NCBI GenBank assembly: GCA_031002005.1
Contig: CM061920.1
Location: 105,025,447 to 105,089,446, forward strand
Length of the DNA: 64,000 nt
Source of the DNA: Vandiemenella viatica
Lineage: Eukaryota; Arthropoda; Insecta; Orthoptera; Morabidae
Direction of reading: 5' to 3'
In this document: positions 34,078 through 47,480 of the stretch, in pieces
Numbering within the stretch: the stretch's first letter is position 1
Layout: every line of letters begins with the position of its first letter
Notes under the pieces: generated by a model
The model's input: the letters and a program-made list of their open reading frames with translations, nothing else
What the model was told of the DNA's origin: nothing
Database searches by the model: none
Translations under genes and position numbers: made by a program

Positions 34078-36706
34078 GGAAGGAGTGGCTAAGCGCAATA
34101 TATGCTTACGAGATGATTCTCCTCAGAAAGATCTTTCTTTTATTTTTTATTTAAATGTTGAAGAAGAGTAAGAATCATAAACAAGCTTGGTATAAGCTTA
34201 CAAGAAAAATGCGTAGATAAAAATAATGGAAGCAGATACCTGGTACCAAGTATCTTCTCCAGATAAAGGCAAAAAGGTAAGTCGGTATATATGTTATCTG
34301 TCTTAAATCCACAAGATCTTATAGGGTTCTAAACTAATGTAAAACTGATTGCTTCCTAGAATGCAAAATATGAATTCCGAGATAATGTTGTTAATTTATG
34401 AGAATTACCAGAATCTCCTGTCCACTTTCTGGGCGCCAGGTCATTTTTCTCCTTTACGTTGTTTCCAGTGGTGGAGCCACAGTCGTTTTTTCGCCGCGCT
34501 GGTGCGCGACAGGCCGGTAAGTCAGACCGCGGCCGCCAGATGACTCTGACATCAGTCCGTGCCGGGTTTGTTTATGGAGGGAGATAACTTCACGTCAGAG
34601 CGACACGCAGAAATGTGTCTCTGGCCCTTTATGCCAGCGATGATGAACAGCAGACGCACTGTGCGTCTCAGATGCCATATTTGTTACAACCCCAGGTAGC
34701 ACGGAAGGTAAACAAACACAACCTGTTATTACAAACTTCTTTCCTTTCTTTGTCACTTATTACTCTGTGACGACTTTAGTATTAATTAAATGCTCTATAA
34801 CAGAGTATGGTTTAATTTTTTAGGCACATGTTGGTTAATACGGTAATAAGCCTCTGATATACGATTTTATGTTAAGTAACAAACAGATGAACAGAAGACA
34901 AATGGATAGAGCGTTAGGTACAATTTTTATTTAACTGCTTTTCCGCTTCGAACAATGAAAATCTACTTCTAGCAATAAACCCAAATCTGCACAGGAAGTT
35001 TATATTTTATTTTGCTTATTTTGTTTACATAAAAGAATGCTGTGAGATTTAAACATTCTTTCAAACATTAAGTTCCTACAATTATGAGCAGTTGTTACCT
35101 GAAAATATTAGTAGACTATGGTAGCTTAATTAAGGAGGGAAACAATGGTTGAGGGATTGGCATACTGAGAAAAAAGCGCGCGGCAACAAGTCTGATATTT
35201 GTAACGTGCTCTTCAATAAGCCGGCGTGAATTATTTGAAAATGTAGAAATTGAACCAATAATGAAAGAAAGTATCTCCAATTGTTGTGCACCCTGAGGAC
35301 AAGATATATGTTAATGATCTTGTTTGACCACACTTTCCACTTCAATGATACCAAAAATTGTTATCATGGCTAGCAATTGTTTTTCCACTCTTCACTATGG
35401 AGTGTGCTGTTTTTCTCGGCAAGATATTACAATAGTTGATAAATTCTTCGGCGATACTCTTCTGAAATATTCAATCTCATTAATAGTATCGGGTTTTACA
35501 TATCTATCTTTTAAACTCGTTTTTTATGCCTACGTTCACAGTAGTTACGTCATTACGAAGAATCTGCAGACGAATTGTTTTTATATTTCACTTTTATTGA
35601 TATTAATCACATCACAATGATTACCAAATACTGCATAGCCGTGGTTAATAAATATAGACAACCATACAAAGGGTAATTTCTGACAACTGCAGATTTATGG
35701 AGCGTATGATTGTGTTACAAATTTTTAACATAACTTCAGTATACTCGATGATGGGGGAGCAAATGCATGGGACAGAAACTGTTCAATGTTACACGATTAT
35801 AAAAAAATAAATAATATTTTCCCATGAAGTTATTTCTTAATCTAAATTTATGTAAATCCTTCTACATAAAGTTTCCTTTAAATTTATGTTTTAATAGCTG
35901 AGTCATAACAGTGCGACTATTTGCGGGTTTTTTGTTCCATTTAAAAGACTGCCTACATATTAAGCAAATGGTAGAGTGCCTGGAATTTGAAGCAAATGGG
36001 TAAACTGAAAGATTATTGTGAACCACATTAAACGTAAACCAACAACTGCAGTGACGAATTTCACTTATTTGTTTCCAGCTAACTAAAATGAAAATATGCA
36101 AGTCCCAAAGACTTTGTGACTTCGGGAATCGATGAGTAGCTGCCGTGAAGAGGCGGCAGTTGTTTATGCTCGATAGCAAGTCATCCTTGCGCCCATATGT
36201 TGGCGTAAGTCACCCTCGATCATTCTCTCTTACTGCCACCTTGAAATATGGGAAAACATCCTCTAGGAACAATTTCCACGAGTCTCCATAAATATACTGT
36301 ATTTGTGCTCAAGAGTGTAGCTTTCGAAATATGTTTAATAATGCATGGAACTTGATGCTAAAGATTTGAAATAGGTTACGTGATTATTAATTGAATTATT
36401 TCACCGTGTATTATACGTTCAATAGTAATAGAAAGTGTGTAAATTACTCTGGTAGATTGAGATGTTCAGTAGACAAATGCGTAAAAGTAAATTAAAACTG
36501 TTGTTGTTATTTCTATATCTCTCAGGGATGAAGAATGGATACAATATTCTGTAACGTAGGATGATAAAGATAAAGTAGGAATCTCGATCCGGCTTCTACA
36601 CAAAATGAAAGAGGTAAGCAAGCAGTACCGCATTCATATCGTTCACGTGGTCTCATTGTGAGATTGTGTGAGGACCTAGAGAATACAAATAAACACTACT
36701 TACTGT
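34078..36706. other. Unrecognised DNA, GC-richer patch about 34420-34620
   Basis: No gene seen. The patch (TTCGCCGCGCTGGTGCGCGAC... CCGCGGCCGCCAGATG) is GC- and CpG-rich and may be a regulatory island or an unrecognised repeat. Open frames of about 100 codons near 35324-35620 and 35862-36179 have no domain that I know. Confidence 0.4.
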
Positions 36707-36710
36707 AGTG

Positions 36711-38142
36711 TGTAAAGGGACCATTTGTTGGCTACCGTTAAGAAAAACGGGAGTTGCCAAAAAAGGGAGGGGGGAATTAATATAATTCTGAAATAATTCC
36801 TGAAAATGAAAATTACATATAATAATGATGTTAAAAGGGGATCTAATAGGTTACTAACTAGAACCATGAATTTCAGACACAAAATAAAACCTCATTTATT
36901 GAGTCTTATGGCCTTACAAGGTCGGGTAGTAATTAACGTTACGTTAAACACAATTAGATCAGCAAAAACAAGCAATACCCGACGTTTACAATTCGCCGGA
37001 GTAAGCAAACAAAACTGAATGAAATATCTCAAACAAGTAATAAAAAACAGCAAAGTTAACATTAAAATAACATGGCAACACAGGCCATCAAATTGAAGCT
37101 AACATTTTACTGTACAAAGGAAAATCCCAGGGGGCGCCGTATAAAGTGAATGAAAAGCATCAAAATTGAAATAACAAACAGCAAGATGCTTAAGGAAAAA
37201 TTGAATCGAAATATAAATTCAGCTAGCTCAGAATTTAAGTGACGGGAGCAGAGTCTTAACCCAGGCGTCGCTTAAGGGCACATAAGTCTGTTAAAAATCC
37301 ACTGAATAGTGACCGTCGTTTCTGGTACATTACCATAGAATCATCGCCGTGATGGTGAGCGACAAACACAATGCCACTGCAGCAATGGAAGCTAAATAAG
37401 CGGCTACGACCGCGTTATTAGCATAACTTCCGAATAATGGCAAGCACGCCACTCAACATCTCGCTTTCCCAAAGCAAGAAATGATCAACCACAATGATCA
37501 TTAGAGAGCGTGCCGGCTAGCACGTCTGTTCACCAGCTCGTCTTGGACCCAAGTCACGTCCGTTCATCAGCTCGTCTTGGACAGAAGTGATGTCTAAAAT
37601 GGCTCCTTCTTCTTCCTCGGCTAGTTGCTCGCCACATGTAAAAGAACTCCACGGAATTAGTATTGTAGACCCCAATAAATGTTCAGGATTGGTTATCTAC
37701 ACATTTCCGTCGTCACGTGTTTAATATCATGCGTCGCATTCGCCGCCTCCTTCGCGCGTTTCCTACGTGGCCTTCGGGGTAGTAGCGGGGTAGGGGTAGG
37801 TCACCGCCCGATTTCGAACGGGACTCAAGCCGGGCTGTCCCGGCGCCATCGAGTCGCCTCGCTTGCTCCATTGTTTCCTCTCTCAACCGCCGAAATGGCA
37901 GTTTCTAGCCTTCGATATTCAGCCCTTCTGAACCATGCGTTTACAGAAAAATTGATTTACAATAAAATATACCTTTGGCCGCCCTGGTTTTAAACATACA
38001 TTTAACCTATCCAGACAACCCTCATTATTTACAATTAATTACACGTTGCAAGACTAAATAATTAATAAATTTGAATATAATAAAAAAAAGGAATTAATAA
38101 TAATTTAATTATATTCATTGTGGGTGACGCTGTCACACCACA
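36711..38142 (-). repeat. Solo LTR of the gypsy-like retrotransposon
   Basis: Reverse-orientation, 1432-base copy of the LTRs at 53437-54828 and 59678-61075. Its plus-strand right end, GACGCTGTCACACCACA, is the complement of the LTR start TGTGGTGTGACAGCGTC. The element is bounded by TG...CA and flanked by the 4-bp TSD AGTG (36707-36710 and 38143-38146). No internal region remains, so it arose by LTR-LTR recombination. It is more diverged from the two full-element LTRs than they are from each other, especially in the last 60 bases (36711-36770). Confidence 0.95.
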
Positions 38143-38146
38143 AGTG

Positions 38147-41100
38147 TAAACGAATAAAATACTGTAGCATGTTTTGTTTTTGCAAACGAAACTTTGTATA
38201 CTGCCAGCCGTCATCTTTTAGGTCGTAATTCTACTAAATCAGGATTACCAATAGTCCTATTAATCCACTGCACCAGATAAAAGCAGCTGAAAGAAGTGAT
38301 GCCTATTTAATTGTTTGGAGAGGAGGAGTAAACTATTTTAAATTAAGCGTGCTTCTATAATCAAAATATTTCTTAGATTCAAATAAGGGACAATCTATGA
38401 TGCGGAGGCAATATTCCCTTTATTCTGTAACGAAACATGATTCCGTGACAACTTTGATCCGCGTGTTTCTATAAATTTACGAAAAGTAATTAAATGCAAT
38501 CGGCTAAATAATAACATAATTTAACCATGGATACTGACATCTGACATGAAAATTTTTACACTACCAGTAGCGACTTTTTAATATTCAAAGTGAATTGAAA
38601 TGTATATTGACTTTGCGCTGCTATATAAATATTTACTCTCTTTCAATAATAATGCTACAAATCACCTCAACTATACTTGGCTTAACACATACTCATTTAT
38701 CTCATATAAATACTTCATAAAAACATTTTAAAATATCCCTATACATTGTTTCACCTTTTAACAAAATGCATATTGAATAACAGCTCTTAAATTAGTATAT
38801 ATATTCCAGAACGTAATAGAAAACAATTACTGAAAATTTTTCGAGCATTTAATTTTCTGTTCTCAGTGATTATAACACGACAAAATCACTTTTCATATGC
38901 AACCAGAATTTCGCCTTCCCTATGATAGTATTAAATAAATATTGGAATGTTTGAATTAAAAAGTGAATATTAAGAAATTTATTCCAAAACTATGTGTAAA
39001 AAGCAATGACATTTAGCGATTTTGTTAAATCTGTTTATTACAGAAAAAAATATAAACACAATTTAAACAGGTAATTACATAACAACTTAATCTATACCTT
39101 CGTGGAGAGTTTATGGGATATGTCATAAATACTAATGTTGTGTACTTAGATTGTGTATCATTAATTGTAAAATGAATAAAAGATGATAGAAAGCTATTCA
39201 TTATACTAACATAGCTACTTTTCAACGTTAACACACATTATTGGACATAACATACGTGTTTGCAGTGGGAAGGAACATTTGGAGAGTGTTCCAGTACGAT
39301 ATATACACGCTAGATGGCATCGGAGTCCACAGAAGGAAAGTAGCATGGAATAAGATGCATTAAATACCACGAAATAGACAACGCGCAATACTATACAGAA
39401 CATTTTTAAAAGAAAATTAGCATCTTCTTTTCAGTGAATTAGAGTTGAATACTAGATGACAAATAATTTGTTAATTATTGAATTAATGTTTCTAATTACA
39501 AGAAACGACGTAATTTAATATTAGCTTTTTACTTTCTAATGGGCAGCTTGCTACCGTTTATGTTCGCGACTGTTCAAAGTGTAATATTATTAACACCTAA
39601 ACGTGAAAGAATTCTGACGAACCAAGCAAATGACTGTATCGATAGACGAAAAAGTTAGTTCATAACTCGGTATTTGAGCTGATGAACTTCAATACCCATA
39701 AAGCCGATAGACTGATAGTAATAGGAAAGGATAATTTCGTTTTAAGTTCTATCAAAACGTGTTAATCTCCAAATATGAGTTAGGCACGAGTCAGTGCAAG
39801 GAACTATTATTACTAAAATATGGTATCAAATTAATGTTGCCAAGATGTTAGACTTAGCAACTTAATAACACATGCATCCCTTAAAACCAATTAGCAGTTG
39901 GATACTTTAATTTCAAGTGTACTATTTATGTATATTATAAGCTACAAACTTTTTAACTTGGATCCCATTAATTCAAGAACGTAAAATTTTGTCTATCATT
40001 GATAATTTGATTGAAGATTGAGATTTTATTTGCTGCTATATCAGATAAATGTTTTAAACGATAAAATTATTTTACTTGACATTTAAACAAAATTAGTTTC
40101 CCATATATTAAATTAAATGTGGCGGTTCACGCCCGCTGTACGTATCGTTGGAGATCACTGTGTTGTATGTTATCTCTCTACAAAGGAATTTCCTAATGTA
40201 TAGTGTTACTGTCCATGGGTACATGACCGTTCGTGTTGTTTGTTGTGCCTATGAGAATGAAAGAAGAGTATTAAGTATTAGTTTAACACACCGTTTTTGC
40301 ATTTAATGCCTACTGTAGCGATTCACACCCACAATGAGGGTTGCTAGGTTTAAAGTCCCCATCCGATAGTCTGTTCATCATCGACAACCCATTGCGTCCT
40401 AACTCCATACACACTGAGGCATCTCGTACAGAATCTGGTGGTAATGATGTCAACCATCGGCTCTGATGCTTTGCTGTTGTAATAACGGGTGTTGTTAAGT
40501 GCAGATACTCAAAACGTTTGGTATCGTCGTAAACAGATGTGTTACACTTCAGCAACAGTGATTACGAGGTGAGTTAAATTTATTTTATAGGTTTTTTGCT
40601 ATTGACGATAAGTGTCCGGCTTAGGAATGTACATGTCAGTGCAACACACCTTTATGTAAATATGATAATCTACATTAATGCAGACAATGATATTCTTTCC
40701 ACATATTACAACAGACATACATATATATCACATAGGTGTATGTATTTATACATTTTCATGTACTTTATACAATATACACTTTCTATCCGATCTCTATGAA
40801 ACTTTTCACAAATCTAATCTTAAAACAAGGAAATAAATACTGCCTACATTTGCCTTACAAACACACATCCCCGCCCCTCCCCCCCCCCCCCCCCCCCGCC
40901 CTTCAGCCCAATTTCACCCCTTAAGGAAAATTTACATGGGCAACTATTCTGTTCATCGTAAATGTCTCGAAAACGGTAGGGAAGTCGAGCAAAAGAGATA
41001 GTAATATTCTGAAAGCCCATAACATTTCCTGTCGAACAGCACTAAACCAAAATTTGAACTTGAAATTTAAAAATTGTTTCGAAGTTGGTATGATGACATT

Positions 41101-42245
41101 CAGATCTTCAGTTTTTATCCGAACTCATAGGAACTTTGCGTACGTTTGTTCTAAAGTAAATGGAAAACAACGTTTCAATTTTGTTTACAAAACTGCACGT
41201 ATATTACCTAGAATGCTTATAACAGTGCGATCAAACAGATTAAAGCATCAGGACATTTAAATCCAGCCCCTGGCAATGCCAGATACTCTACTGCTAAGTA
41301 CATAATAATGATCGATATTTTTCTAGAAAATTCTAAATCTGCAAAACTGAAATGTGGTAGCCTAAAATTTAAAACTAAAACATTTCAATAAAAATGTGAT
41401 TCAATTTGAAAGACCAGATTAAAATACAGATAAAAAATAATGTTTGTTCTTCCACATATTAGTAACCAATAATAAAAAAGTTTTTCTAATCGGGTACGAT
41501 GTTTTAATCGTCTTCGGTGGGTAATTTTATGGATTTATTTTTGTTACAGATGGCTAATTTGCAAGGGAGAGAAGTGATCGCCATTGTGATAGTGTAATTC
41601 TTTTATTGAAAATCGGAGATTATAGGAAGAAACCCATGTACCATTCAACTTGCAAAGACTGAAAAACGTAATCAGGAATTTTGGGGTTTTAATGCTTTTG
41701 AGAACTAGAAGAACACGTTTTAAGTTAATTGGCAGTACTAGGTAGGTAATCATTGTTCCACTAAAATGTTTACATAGTCTCGACGCGAAGATGCCCAGTC
41801 ATGTACAAGAAACACTGTTCTGTTATAATTTCAGAACATTAAAAAGTAAGAACTAATTTATATTTCTGAGTCAAATGAGATGAACCTTACACAGAAGAAT
41901 TACTTGACACGTTTAGTAATTGTTATATTCCTTTACTGGTAATTGTGCCAGCATGAATGGGATTTCTAAAATAAGGCCAATAATATTACATATTCACAAA
42001 AATGACTAGAATACTGTTACACCATTGATAACAAAAATTATAATGATAATACTAAACAATGTTACCTGCAACATATCCTGAATCCACATCAACAGTACAA
42101 GGACAGGATGGTATAATAATTAGACATGGTTTAATTAACATCCAATTCAATGGTTCCAAGTATATATTCACAAAGTTTCATAAAGCATTTCAAATCATTT
42201 ATTTTCTTAATGCATACTCTGTAAGCCTGTAAGTTTCAAATTACT
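38147..42245. other. AT-rich DNA, no gene recognised
   Basis: Nothing nameable. A C-rich homopolymer-like tract (about 40869-40900) is present. 40310-40555 (minus, 81 codons) is open but motif-less. The stretch 40310-40560 has the more balanced composition of an old repeat, for example CACCCACAATGAGGGTTGC. Confidence 0.45.
40869..40900. repeat. Poly(C)-rich tract
   Basis: About 30 bases almost entirely C (CCCCTCCCC... then a long C run, one G, CCC). It is a simple-sequence repeat and prone to assembly error. Confidence 0.85.
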
Positions 42246-42480
42246 GAGCGTGGTGGGTGAGGGGTTAACACTTGGCCTCGCATGCAGGAGGACGCCGGTT
42301 CGAATCCCCGTCCGGGCATCCAGATGTGGGTTTTCCATAGTTTCCCCAAATCACTCCAGGCAATGCTTCCTTCAAAAAGGCCATGGCCGAATTCCTTCCC
42401 GTTCCTTATCCCCAGTCCCATCCCGTCTCTAATGTCCTCGATGTCGACGAGGCGTAAAACCATAAGTAAAAAAATAAAAA
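42246..42480 (+). repeat. tRNA-derived SINE, family A
   Basis: Good copy with head GAGCGTGGTGGGTGAGG, B box CGGTTCGAATCCCC, linker CCGGGCATCCAGA, core TTTTCCATAGTTTCCCC to AAAGGCCATGGCCGAATTCC, and tail GATGTCGACGAGG with an A-rich end. A few core bases (around GGGATG) are deleted compared with 33796-34062. Confidence 0.9.
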
Positions 42481-45400
42481 TGTTCCAACTTACATTAACT
42501 TAATGTGATAATCACACGTTATGCGGCCAAAATTTTGTGTACACTAAAATGGAATAAACAAAGCTCAGAGTTAGGTCAGTCTTGTCTGTAGTCTCGCTAA
42601 TCAACTGCGCTTGAAATATCTGTGCATATTTGTGAATAACTCATCACTTTATTTGTTGATTGGTAATCAGAAATCAATTAGATATGATATTACAGAGATC
42701 TGTCCTTTTGAAAAGTCCTGCGTTAAAGCAACGAAATAGAATCAATCGAAAGAGAAGTAATCAATGGGAACAACTAACTAAAAATACCAGTTTGGTGATT
42801 TACTAAAAATATCATCCCTTGTGATTACATCTTATGGAAGGAAGTCGGAGTATCGCTGTATGGTAACAACATTCATTAGTGTTGCTTCCGAGCAAATCAC
42901 CCTGTCTTAACAGTATTCATCGCACTGTGTTCTCCACTTTAAAGCGGACCTGAGAGGCGAGGCCTTCGCGGTTGAAGTTTCTCTCGTATTGGAGACAGAG
43001 TTGTGCGGACCATTGCCTGAGTTTGAACTTGCCAAACGTTTTTGCGAACTCCCAACACTTCCCTGAAATACGGGGAAACTTCCCCCCTGTTGTGGATACG
43101 CGGCTATAGGAGAATCGGTTTCTTTTTTCGCTTCCCTCTAATAAGAAAAGTCGATTGTTATTGCAAGAGTTAGAAAGTAATCAACAATAGCCATAAATTT
43201 GGCTAGTCAGAAGAGAAAAAGAGACCATCTACCGAAATTAGTGGAATTAATTTTAAACCGAAGAAGCAGGTGTTACAGGCTTGCCGAGAGCTACGCGGAA
43301 ACCTTAATTGAATCGTAAAATATTTAACATGTTAACAGATAATCTAATATCTTTGTATAGTAATGATCCTTCAACTAATTTTATAGTTTGGAGAAACGTA
43401 TTCCCACGTATCCTGAGGATATATTAAGACCATAGTATCGATTGCAGAGAATGTTGGTCAAGGAATCTCACAAGATTAATATCGTTGGAGTGGCCAAATT
43501 TAGTAATAACAGTATCCTTATGAATGTTACCGTCAAAACATGCACATGACGTTAAAATTAAAGCAAATTAGGTGAAATTGGTGACTGAGCTAATGGGATG
43601 GGCCTTGGTGGGACCAGGTCATGCTAACAAGGTCTTCGTTTCTAAGATATTTGACATTCAAGTTGCATCATGTGGGCGAATGATTATTTCGCGTAGTGTA
43701 TGGCAAATATCACATTTAGCCGACTGCAGTTTTCTACTTTAACTATCTCCACGTCACGAAAGATATCGATTGAAATAAAAAAGTAATATAAAATGGTGCA
43801 TTAATTTTATAGGTTAATCTTTGTATTTCTGCAAAGACCATTTTCTGTTGAATCTGATCTGTAATTAGTTATTACCAAGTTTTATTTTCAGATATCATAT
43901 ACTTACGAACACACAATAGTTGGTTTAAGTCTTTAATTTCTTTCACATGTGAGTGTCTAATGAAACACAATTCGTAAGCCTAGCTAGATAATTTCGAGTC
44001 GGAAACACAGTTTACATGATGCTGTAATCTGCCGTTACCTGTAATGTTAATGACGATTAGAGGCACTTTTTCTGACAGTATGCATGAGAGAAATTTAGTA
44101 TAATCCTCTAATAATATGGTTTATTTCTACTTCACCCCATTTTGATTCCTGTGCTTAACGACTATACCTCATCAAAGTTTGTTTACCCACAGAGAAAAGT
44201 AAATTTCAACTGACATTATTCTTTCAGGAAAAAAAATATCTGTGGTTACTTTCGTCAGTAAATTGAATTATGGAAGACAAATATTCTCCTGCATTGTAAC
44301 CTTCAGGTTACCAATGTTGAATCTACGCACAAATTTTGTCCTGAAATCGATTTTTCAGATGCGATTTCCTGGTGCATCAATTTGAATTTTATCTAAGAGA
44401 ATGTGTATATTTTTTATTATTTTCATTTTCTGACTACCTTGTTACCTAGCATAGGCTCTTAGTTTCTACAAGTTTTTATCAATATTTCTGTATTGTTAAT
44501 AGATCTAGATAATTATTTTAAAGTATTCTAAAGTATTCTGTTATTTAATCTACTACCTATAATAATATCCCGACACCAAAAAATATTATAACAAGTGTCT
44601 ATATATATGTATATACCATTAAATAATGAACTGTATACACATCAATGTTTCTACGTATCACTTTCCGTTGTGATATAGTTTTTCTGAACCACAGCTGACC
44701 TGAATATGTATAATGTTTTCAATCACGTCACAGGTGTCGAAGTTGAAATCGATATAAACACGTTCTGCTTAACGAAAAAGTAATAATGGCGAGTTGTATT
44801 ACTGGCACAGTTAGATGACTCAAGTTGTATCCACGTAGACCCCATCTCCACGTTCAAACGAGGCCTGGAATGTTGAATGTCCCTGCGTTCTATTTCCGTC
44901 TCCCTCGGCTCAAACATTCCGCGTTTACACAGAGACTGCACTGCCGTCCCAGGAGTCCTCCTCCAACTTTTAGTTCGTTGAATCCCTCTCACAGTCTGCC
45001 CCACGTAGCGCAGCGAGCTGCTGTGTTTAACTCCGAAAAGTCACCTATCGGAAAATTCTGTGACGTCCATAGTTTGGTTGAATCGTGACGTCCGTTCCTA
45101 ACAAATACAATTTTGGAATGAAAGAGAAATTTACTGAGATAACTGACAGAATCGGTAGATGTGTCATTTTGTAGCAAACAACCTCAAGTTTCACATAAAA
45201 GTGTCAAGTGTTTCGTTCGATGTGACTACAAAATAGATGAAGGTGGAAATAAATTTTCCAGTCCCAAGAGCTGCAAGACTCCGTCTGCAATTGCTACGCA
45301 CATCTAATACATTTGGTGTGAAGCGTTATGTAAAATTTTGCCATTTCGATTAAAAATGTGAAGGATTAGCAATAAAATCTTGGTTTAACCGTCTTTTGAA

Positions 45401-45857
45401 CATAAATTCACTGGAGAGTTTTTAGAATAGAATTGGCCATGTATGAACAACTTACGACATGCGATGGTCATAATAATCGGTTCCACAAGTTTGAGTTTCG
45501 TCGTATACAATACATAGTTACAGATAACACGGTTTGCAGAAACACAGCAACTTGGCGTAAAAACATCCACTATAAAAAAAAAAAGAATAATGGCAACAGT
45601 TGTGATCAGTGGTATCGGCATAGAATTCAAGTTCGTAGTAAGCTCGTGTTCAAATTATTCGTACCTGCACTCGAACAATTTTCAGTTCCGCAACTCGCAG
45701 CTTTATATAACTGTAGCAACGTTTCCAGTTACACTTCTGAGAATTTTGTGCTGGTTACGTTAATTCAAAGTTATTTTATTGATTAGTCTTAGCGTCTAGT
45801 ATAGAAATCTTTATGGAAATCGAATGAAAACAGATTTCAATTTAAGAGTAAGAAGTC
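42481..45857. other. Mostly AT-rich DNA, no gene recognised
   Basis: No repeat family or gene could be identified. 44815-45010 is less AT-rich and open on both strands (87-93 codons). It could be an exon or old repeat, but carries no motif I know. Confidence 0.4.
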
Positions 45858-45868
45858 ATACAGCTATT
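45858..45868. repeat. TSD of family B SINE, left
   Basis: ATACAGCTATT here and again at 46150-46160. Confidence 0.85.
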
Positions 45869-46149
45869 TTTTTTTTTTTTTTTTTTTTTACATTTCATTC
45901 CTCCCAGCAGAAGGCTGGGAGGCGGGCTGCTGGAGAGTCATAGGGGACTCTTTTCAGCCAATCTACTTCTACGGGGAGGGAAGGGGGATGGAAGGTCGGC
46001 CGTGGCCTTGTAGGGAACCATCCCAGCATTCGCCTAAGTGTCTGAGGGAAACCACGGAAAACCTCAGACAGGATGGCCGAACCGAGTTTAACCCCGGTCC
46101 TCCCGAATGATAGGTAGGAGGCCAATATTGGCCTCCTCCCATCTCGGTG
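45869..46149 (-). repeat. SINE family B (complete, with 11-bp TSD)
   Basis: Reverse-orientation SINE: T run (the poly(A) tail) at left, tRNA-like head at right. In minus-strand reading, the region after a diverged B box (GGGGTTAAACTCGG) carries GGTTTTCCGTGGTTTCCC, AGGCGAATGCTGGGATGG and AAGGCCACGGCCGA. This block aligns closely with the core of family A although heads and tails differ. The head has a short palindrome, GGAGGCCAATATTGGCCTCC. It is flanked by ATACAGCTATT (45858-45868, 46150-46160). Confidence 0.88.
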
Positions 46150-46160
46150 ATACAGCTATT

Positions 46161-46496
46161 GACGGCAGGCACTTTAAATTTAAAAGAAAATATTTATTAT
46201 ATGACTGCGAGAAAAAGTCGTTCCAGCTACGTCTGTAGGTGGGGCTGCAATCGCTATGCGGGATTTTTCACATTCGACCTCACCCTATTTTCTTTGGTAA
46301 CATACAGGTGTAATGCATTCTAACTGCATGTGTTGCTTTGGTTTAGAACTCTTATGTGCAGCTCGGTATAACTGAAACTTCTGATATATTCTCGCCATTT
46401 GTAGATAGACTGCTATCATCATCCGTCTCCAAATATTATTACTCGTCCATGGTTTTGCAGCTCCATTACTGCCCTCCCCCACCTTATTCTCTTGGT
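46161..46496. other. No feature recognised
   Basis: Non-coding-looking DNA between the SINE TSD and the BEL-like element. The purine/pyrimidine run CCCTCCCCCACC at about 46471-46482 lies just outside the TSD. Confidence 0.4.
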
Positions 46497-46742
46497 CGGT
46501 TTGTAGCGTATTAAATCATATAAACAAACGTACTCTTACTCCCGGTCTTCAGCTTGAGCGTTCTTGTCTTCCTCCACGTGATGTGGCCTCAGATCTTCTT
46601 CAAGAAGACAACATCTCATACTTTAAAGTCTGCTGGTGTCTTCCAATGATTTCCCATTTTGTGGAAACGTTGAAGGTGGAACAAGTACTCCTTTCTCCTC
46701 CGGTTCCAAAATTAATTTTCCAATTGCTGCTGCAATCTAAAT

Positions 46743-47000
46743 CTTTTTTTTTTTTTTTAATTTAATGGCTTTCGGCGACTAGGCCATTCAGCCAGCTCAA
46801 TGTGTTTATGATATCTCTTCATGTGAATTTAGTTTTCTCCAGTACGTTATTTTTTATGATTCCTATGTATAGACACCACAGGACGGACAGGACATTCACA
46901 CAGACACACAACACTTAAACATCCATGCCCACGGCCGGATTCGAACCGGCGACCTTCGGCACGTGGGGCTAGTGCTCTAGCCCCCACGCTACCGAGGCCG
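46743..47000 (-). repeat. tRNA-derived SINE, family C, inserted in the BEL/Pao-like element
   Basis: Reverse copy with T run at left, tail GGCTTTCGGCGACTAGGCC, body, B box in reverse (CGGATTCGAACCGG) and head ending CACGCTACCGAGGCCGG. It is flanked by the 11-bp TSD GCAATCTAAAT (46732-46742 and 47001-47011). Both sides of the TSD belong to the pol remnant, so this SINE came after the BEL-like insertion. Confidence 0.92.
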
Positions 47001-47014
47001 GCAATCTAAATTCT

Positions 47015-47480
47015 TTTACAGGCGGTAATGTAAGTCGGCCTCGGCCAGGAAGTGAGACGGAGTAAGTACATCTCCGTTTTCCTCGTCTTTCGTCAGGACT
47101 TCAACGTTGGTCAGTACTTTCTGCAATCGTTGTATGTCCATCATGTCCAAGCACCTTTCGTAGACAGCGTTTAGTAAAGCCAACTATTCGCTCCCACCAT
47201 CTTCCTCACCTAGCCGCACGTGGCGCAATAAATTTCCACTTGCTTTCTTGCTGGGCGAGATGCTGATAAATTTTCTTTGACCAAACATCAGCCAGTTCCT
47301 TATTGGTGAAATGAAAGACAAGAGCATTGTCCCTGTAAATCGCGTGTGGTATGCAATGTATGGCAACGAATCCCTCCAGAGCTTGTTGACATCTTTCAGT
47401 GCTAAAGTCAATTCGTGGCTATCTTCATGGGAGCAAGTGTATTTTTGTTACAAACCAGCTGAACTGTAGTTATGCCTTTA
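47015..47480 (-). pseudogene. BEL/Pao-like integrase remnant and pol C-terminus
   Basis: On the minus strand, 47411-47190 encodes an integrase-type segment in which IPHAIYRDNALVF carries one acidic residue of the catalytic triad. WKFIAPRA and then a broken G-WWER motif follow, and after them a pol C-terminal stretch (LTKDEENGDVLTPSHFL) near 47100-47035. Stops interrupt it. It follows gag with RT and RNase H absent, so a large internal deletion joined the two. Confidence 0.75.

Noticed and set aside
37679..37993. 104-codon open frame at 37679-37993, and similar frames at 53531-53827 and 59773-60069
   Set aside because: All lie inside LTR copies. The recurrence comes from the repeat, and an LTR is not expected to encode protein.
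46742..47000. CRISPR or tandem-repeat structure among the recurring short blocks
   Set aside because: The repeats are dispersed, of SINE length, with TSDs and A-rich tails; there is no regular repeat-spacer spacing, and the DNA is eukaryotic.
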